Shown here piece by piece: positions 13,832 through 16,947 of a stretch of 16,947 bases of DNA (within the stretch, counting starts at the first letter, position 1; each line of letters starts with the position of its first letter). The notes below the pieces were generated by a model. The model made no database searches. It had not been told where the DNA came from and worked only from the letters and a program-made list of their open reading frames with translations. The translations under genes were made by a program, and so were the position numbers. Origin of the DNA: Helicobacteraceae bacterium (GTDB lineage: Bacteria; Campylobacterota; Campylobacteria; Campylobacterales; Sulfurimonadaceae); NCBI GenBank assembly GCA_027061425.1, contig JALSUN010000276.1, positions 1-16,947 of the forward strand, written 5' to 3'.

Positions 13832-14389
13832 TTATGTTTCTACAAAATAGCGTATGGAAGCAAAGCCGTAACAACCAGTACTTTCCACCGCTTTTACCTC
13901 TTGCTCAGTGGTAATCCCACCAAGTGCGATAATAGGTAAGCTTATTTTATCCACCATTCGCTGTAACTCCGCTAAACCCTTGGGTTCACCCTTGTTTGGT
14001 GTGTGAAATATAGGACTATAAGTGACAGCATCTGCTCCCAAGGCTTCAGCTTTTAAAACATCTTCTTCACTATGACAGGAGACCACCGTAAAAAGCCCCT
14101 GTTCTTTTGCACTCTTTATCTCATTGAACTGAAGTGATGTCAAGTGAACACCATCCGCACCCAAGTTAAAGGCAAGTGTTACATCACCATGCAGCATCCC
14201 TTTAATCTCAGGAAATTTTGAGCATGCAGCTAAAAATTCAGCTGCATGCTCAGCATAGCTATCACTATTTTTGTCACGATAAAGAGCAAAATCAGGTTGA
14301 TATTTTTTAAATGTCATTTGTAACTTATTGGAAAAGAGAGACACATTTTCACCATAATACTTTACATCTGTAATAAGGTAGGTGTTCAT
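13832..14389 (-). CDS. ThiE/TenI-family protein, probably not a canonical thiamine phosphate synthase
   Basis: The 185-aa protein has the ThiE/TenI barrel pattern: ALYRDK (36-40, like QLRxK), LHGDVTLAFNLGADGVHL (66-83), VVSCHSEED (102-110), YSPIFHTPNKG (124-134) and ALGGIT (155-160). ThiE joins the thiazole and pyrimidine phosphates of thiamin; TenI enzymes act on the thiazole (tautomerase) and share the fold. By alignment from memory with B. subtilis ThiE, the two Mg-binding aspartates (D93, D112) are Gly68 and Gln87 here; Arg38, Lys40 and Lys133 are kept. A TenI-like or divergent role is therefore likely. It is about 20-25 aa shorter than typical ThiE. The start lies 12 bp after the toxin gene and has no ribosome binding site, so translation may depend on the gene before it. 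Codons 46-57 form a 13-bp hairpin. Confidence 0.82.
   Translation of the reverse strand: MNTYLITDVKYYGENVSLFSNKLQMTFKKYQPDFALYRDKNSDSYAEHAAEFLAACSKFPEIKGMLHGDVTLAFNLGADGVHLTSLQFNEIKSAKEQGLFTVVSCHSEEDVLKAEALGADAVTYSPIFHTPNKGEPKGLAELQRMVDKISLPIIALGGITTEQEVKAVESTGCYGFASIRYFVET
14218..14253. repeat. Perfect 13-bp inverted repeat inside the ThiE-like gene
   Basis: GAGCATGCAGCT (14220-14231) is repeated in inverted form as AGCTGCATGCTC (14240-14251), with a T-A pair outside, a further possible G-U pair, and an 8-nt A/T-rich loop. It encodes AEHAAEFLAACS without interrupting the frame. Confidence 0.6.
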
Positions 14390-14401
14390 ATTTTTTTCAT
14401 A

Positions 14402-14725
14402 TTAAAAAATCGTATTACAAAACTCATGTTTGATTTGATCTAAGAACTTTCTGCTTACTGATGAGAGTTTTTTATCAATAATATTAGCCTCTAATGTAAA
14501 ACATTTATCAAGTTTCACATAAGACCTTTTTGGCAGCGCACGTTCACAATCAGTATCGTTTATTAAGACTAACGATGACTGATCTATATTTGAAGTAATT
14601 TGAAAACAAACAATGTCTGCATAGGCACTGTTAACTTTGATGATGAGAACAGGTCTTCGTTTAGACTTTTTGAGATTCGTAAAAGGAAATGCTATTAAAA
14701 CAATATCTCCAACCTTATAACTCAT
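14402..14725 (-). CDS. MazF/PemK-type toxin (type II toxin-antitoxin)
   Basis: MazF/PemK toxins are ribosome-independent endoribonucleases that cut mRNA at short sequences. The 107-aa protein starts MSYKVGDIVLIAFPFTNL and shows the family hallmarks: GDIVLIAFPFT at the N terminus, a loop ending in RRPVLII (Arg24 is the usual active-site position), DIVCFQITS (Thr44/Ser45) and YVKLDKCFTL. A longer open frame reaches 14818, but the ATG at 14725 is preferred: it matches the family N terminus, has AAGG six bases upstream, and overlaps the antitoxin end by 11 bp as expected for such pairs. The ThiE-like gene follows after 12 bp. The RNA target sequence cannot be inferred. Confidence 0.85.
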   Translation of the reverse strand: MSYKVGDIVLIAFPFTNLKKSKRRPVLIIKVNSAYADIVCFQITSNIDQSSLVLINDTDCERALPKRSYVKLDKCFTLEANIIDKKLSSVSRKFLDQIKHEFCNTIF

Positions 14726-14909
14726 CCCAAACCTTGTCTTCTTCATTGTCCCAAGTCTTGGACATCGAAGTTTCCTGCAGTTTAGTAAGTGTCTCTTTTT
14801 CCGGAGTTTCGACATCAATTTTTTCTATCATAATGTCTTTCAAACTGTTGAGCATCACTAAAAGGTTCTTCACATAATCATCTTTTACTTCTAAATGTAT
14901 AGTCTGCAC
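14715..14909 (-). CDS. Antitoxin partner of the MazF/PemK-type toxin
   Basis: A 64-aa, acidic, mostly helical protein ending SMSKTWDNEEDKVWDEL, an acidic Trp-containing tail of the kind that antitoxins use to block their toxin. It is called by position and this tail; I see no AbrB/MazE-type or ribbon-helix-helix DNA-binding motif. The start is taken as GTG at 14909 rather than the ATG at 14954: AAAGGAG lies 5 nt before the GTG, and the TATAAT promoter (14934-14939) lies inside the longer version. The stop codon overlaps the toxin start by 11 bp, so the toxin is translated after the antitoxin on one message. The unit is probably autoregulated, as is general for type II modules; no operator is obvious. 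Confidence 0.78.
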   Translation of the reverse strand: MQTIHLEVKDDYVKNLLVMLNSLKDIMIEKIDVETPEKETLTKLQETSMSKTWDNEEDKVWDEL

Positions 14910-14933
14910 TGCTACTCCTTTGAAAACTTTATA

Positions 14934-14939
14934 ATTATA
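14934..14939 (-). promoter_or_regulatory. -10 box (TATAAT) for the toxin-antitoxin unit
   Basis: Perfect TATAAT on the minus strand, 24 nt upstream of the antitoxin GTG and followed by the AAAGGAG ribosome binding site. It lies in the 48-bp gap after the PqqD-like gene, so the module can be transcribed on its own. Confidence 0.5.
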
Positions 14940-14957
14940 TCCAAACCAAAACAATCA

Positions 14958-15227
14958 CTATTTTTGAACAAGCCCTGCATCGAACAGTTCCTGTGTAAAG
15001 CGGCATATATCTGCTTCTAACTGCTTGGCATCGACCTCGTACTTTTCAAACATGGTGTCAAAGACTTGTTGTAAAGATCCATTTTCATTTAAATATTGCC
15101 AGGTTACCGCTCCAGTTGCATCCAAACCAAAGTACTCTTCACTTGCTGTGTCCAAAATGACCATCTCTTGGTCAACTTCTTGAGCAAATACAGTGTCAGG
15201 GATTATTATCGTGTCTGTTAATCTCAT
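14958..15227 (-). CDS. PqqD-like protein (RiPP recognition element fold)
   Basis: An 89-aa protein with the PqqD layout: a beta-rich N-terminal half (DTVFAQEVDQEMVILDT), then EEYFGLDATGAVTWQYL, the usual 'YFgLn..ga.iW..L' block at about residues 31-46, and winged-helix-like helices ending CRFTQELFDAGLV. PqqD-like domains bind leader peptides of ribosomally made, modified peptides and hand them to the modifying enzyme; the fold also occurs in proteins with no known peptide. No radical SAM enzyme, protease or precursor peptide is seen in this window. The ATG shares one base with the stop codon of the upstream secreted protein (TAATG), so translation is coupled to it. The partner may be that protein or genes beyond the window edge. 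Not a PQQ synthesis gene by context. Confidence 0.82.
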   Translation of the reverse strand: MRLTDTIIIPDTVFAQEVDQEMVILDTASEEYFGLDATGAVTWQYLNENGSLQQVFDTMFEKYEVDAKQLEADICRFTQELFDAGLVQK

Positions 15228-16947
15228 TACTTCTCATACGGGAAAGTAATCGTATTGCTATTACTATTGCCAGCGTTTAATTTAATCCAAAAACCTTGCA
15301 TTGTTGGTACGACATCTCCTAACCCTGGTGTTTCGGGAGTAATAGCTACATAATTAGCTCTTGTTCTATCACTGCTGTCTTTTATGTAAACTACCGGCTC
15401 CATTGGTTCACCAGAGCTTAATGCTGTTGTTGACACATAATTAGCACTTTTGGCGGTATTTTTATAATAAAGATCTGAAAGTTGAAACTTTTTTAAAAAT
15501 GGATTACCTATGAGAACTTTTTTCGCCTCAGTCGTTGAAGAGTCAGGTAATTGGTAAGCCATCACTTTCGTAAAAGCCTGACCCGTAGTCGGAATGCCTG
15601 CAAAACCAGAGGCTGGTGTCGTAGCAGTTTTAGAGATACCCGCTAGTGGACGTTTGACTTTCGCAACAACATCCTTGTCAGTTATGATCCAGTACCCAGT
15701 TCCAGCCGTTACTGTATCGCTGGCATTCATTAAAGTAAAGTCTGTTCTTGGGTTTCCGGTATAACTTCCAGACTGTTTGTACATTACCCATTCTGCATTA
15801 TCTCCATAGACACCCAGCGAATCGCCTAGAAGGTTTTCTATTGTGTTGGAACCAGTGTCACAAGCGAAGCTAAAAGTCTTCCACTGAAGAGCTGTTAAAC
15901 TCACCTCAGCCAAACCACAAGCAGCTTCTCTGTATGCCGCTTCACCATTACCGCTAATCTCATCATCAGTTTGATTGGCTATAGCCGGATCGGGATTTGT
16001 TATATTTCCAGCTACTGTATCATAGTTACTCGCGCCACCTGCATTAATATTCATACCATTAGCTTCTACCGTTATAATGGGACAAGAAACCATAACATTA
16101 CCCTCTTGACAATCTGTAATCTCATCATCATCTGAATCTGTATCAAGAAAATCACTGATACCATTACCATCAGTGTCTGGAGGTGTCAATCCAGTAGCAG
16201 CATAAGCACTGTTACTTCCATCGGTACGTACTGCAGGCGGTGTTGCCGAAAGTATAAATCCTGCTGTAGACTGTGCTTCTACATTATCTGGAAGGCCATC
16301 ATTGTCACTGTCCAGATCAAGACTGTTGACTATGCCATCTCCATCACTGTCTACATTGGTAGCGATAATATTTTTAGCGTTTAGCGTTTCCGTTCCAGAA
16401 TCATTTATATTAGTTATTTTGATCTCATGAGAGCCAGACGAAGGAACAAAGGTATTGAAGGTACTCCCATCTGCTGTTATCAAGGATTCTATAAAAGTTG
16501 ATGACGTTGTTCTGGTACCATAAACCTTCACTACTCCATTTGCATCAATGTAAATACGAACTCGGGGTAGTCCATTACTGTTAGTGTTCTCCGGATTATT
16601 CACAGTCGTTCCACTAGAGCCGCCACTGGTAGCAAACTTTAATTGGCTTCGCCCTGTTGTATCATCAATGTCCATTATTTTACCACTCGTAAGCAGTGTA
16701 ACACCATCTATTTCAATATTAAAAGCATGATTAACTGCCATGAGATCTATCGATACCGTCGATCGATCTGTATATGCATAGCTATAGATATGTGTACCAC
16801 CGCCATCGCCATTTGAATAGCTGTCCGTTTGAACACTTTTTTCATCAACATCTAAAATACCATCATTATCATCATCGACATCTGTGCTGTCAAGTACACC
16901 ATCACCGTCAGTATCATCATAGGTGGCAGTAAAAACAAGGTTATCCC
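15227..16947 (-). CDS. Large secreted protein with thrombospondin-type-3-like repeats (5' end outside window)
   Basis: The frame is open from the stop at 15227 to the window edge (first full codon at 16945); 572 residues are visible. The ATG at 16741 is internal: the codons before it encode more of the same protein, including an acidic repeat, DTDGDGVLDSTDVDDDNDG. Similar Ca2+-binding-type repeats recur as DSDGDGIVNSLDLDSDNDG and DTDGNGISDFLDTDSDDDE. Between the first and second lies a region of about 130 aa, probably a beta-sandwich. The C-terminal 200 or so residues form a distinct beta-rich domain beginning LTALQWKTFSFACD and holding GTGYWI, LIGNPFLKKF and MQGFWIKL, which I cannot name. 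Such proteins are usually exported or surface-bound, but the signal peptide would be outside the window. Ser, Thr, Asn and Asp are abundant and cysteines few. Coupled to the PqqD-like gene. Confidence 0.8.
   Translation of the reverse strand, partial: DNLVFTATYDDTDGDGVLDSTDVDDDNDGILDVDEKSVQTDSYSNGDGGGTHIYSYAYTDRSTVSIDLMAVNHAFNIEIDGVTLLTSGKIMDIDDTTGRSQLKFATSGGSSGTTVNNPENTNSNGLPRVRIYIDANGVVKVYGTRTTSSTFIESLITADGSTFNTFVPSSGSHEIKITNINDSGTETLNAKNIIATNVDSDGDGIVNSLDLDSDNDGLPDNVEAQSTAGFILSATPPAVRTDGSNSAYAATGLTPPDTDGNGISDFLDTDSDDDEITDCQEGNVMVSCPIITVEANGMNINAGGASNYDTVAGNITNPDPAIANQTDDEISGNGEAAYREAACGLAEVSLTALQWKTFSFACDTGSNTIENLLGDSLGVYGDNAEWVMYKQSGSYTGNPRTDFTLMNASDTVTAGTGYWIITDKDVVAKVKRPLAGISKTATTPASGFAGIPTTGQAFTKVMAYQLPDSSTTEAKKVLIGNPFLKKFQLSDLYYKNTAKSANYVSTTALSSGEPMEPVVYIKDSSDRTRANYVAITPETPGLGDVVPTMQGFWIKLNAGNSNSNTITFPYEK

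Noticed and set aside
14402..14818. 138-aa toxin starting at 14818
   Set aside because: The extra 31 residues are basic, unlike MazF N termini, and read through the antitoxin gene in another frame; the ATG at 14725 has a ribosome binding site and matches the family.
14715..14954. 79-aa antitoxin starting at 14954
   Set aside because: The first 15 codons cover the TATAAT box and the AAAGGAG site; the GTG at 14909 is better placed.
15227..16741. Complete 504-aa protein starting at ATG 16741
   Set aside because: The frame is open upstream to the window edge and encodes more of the same acidic repeat; no ribosome binding site precedes this ATG. It is an internal methionine.
16743..16769. 11-bp inverted repeat (one mismatch) in the secreted protein gene
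   Set aside because: Built from overlapping GATC/ATCGA words in coding DNA; likely chance, with no flanking sign of a site.

Overview
This window looks like chromosomal DNA of a Campylobacterota (epsilonproteobacterial) bacterium, probably close to Sulfurovum or Sulfurimonas. This is an inference from moderate-to-low GC, NnrS and TauE/SafE genes, sigma70-type promoters with a good TATAAT box but no clear -35, and short GpsA and ThiE-like proteins. No rRNA, tRNA, CRISPR array or transposase was seen.

Layout. 1-178: 5' end of a TauE/SafE-type permease (minus strand, cut by the edge). 317-1444: membrane-bound GGDEF diguanylate cyclase (plus). 1491-2666: NnrS (minus), with a palindrome over its promoter. 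2764-4230: large lipoprotein of unknown function (minus). 4516-4923: small acidic protein of unknown function (minus). 5029-7349: plus-strand unit of a 60-aa membrane protein, cardiolipin synthase and an endonuclease/exonuclease/phosphatase (EEP) family protein. 7350-7623: non-coding, holding a dispersed hairpin repeat and a 111-bp imperfect palindrome. 7624-13609: minus-strand operon, in transcription order gatB, a voltage-sensor-type K+ channel with an RCK domain, a stand-alone RCK protein, gpsA and a DASS/SLC13 transporter. Its genes overlap or lie 3-6 nt apart. 13610-13831: non-coding, with two more copies of the hairpin repeat in opposite orientations. 13832-14909: ThiE/TenI-like protein preceded by a MazF/PemK-type toxin and its antitoxin (minus). 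14958-16947: PqqD-like protein coupled to a large secreted protein with thrombospondin-type-3-like acidic repeats, whose 5' part lies outside the window.

How the genes work together. The cardiolipin synthase unit and gpsA both serve phospholipid synthesis but are separate transcription units. In the gatB operon, the ATGA junction between the channel and the soluble RCK protein suggests that the two are made together and form one K+-gating assembly. The toxin-antitoxin pair has its own promoter and ribosome binding site. The PqqD-like gene starts on the last base of the stop codon of the secreted protein, so the two probably act together.

Most notable for follow-up: the G-U-biased long palindrome beside the transporter stop codon; hairpin repeats with a compensatory base-pair change; the split RCK system; the ThiE-like protein lacking both Mg-binding aspartates; the secreted protein/PqqD pair; and two Shine-Dalgarno-less genes whose -10 boxes are placed for leaderless transcripts. 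All calls come from reading the sequence; no database search was possible.
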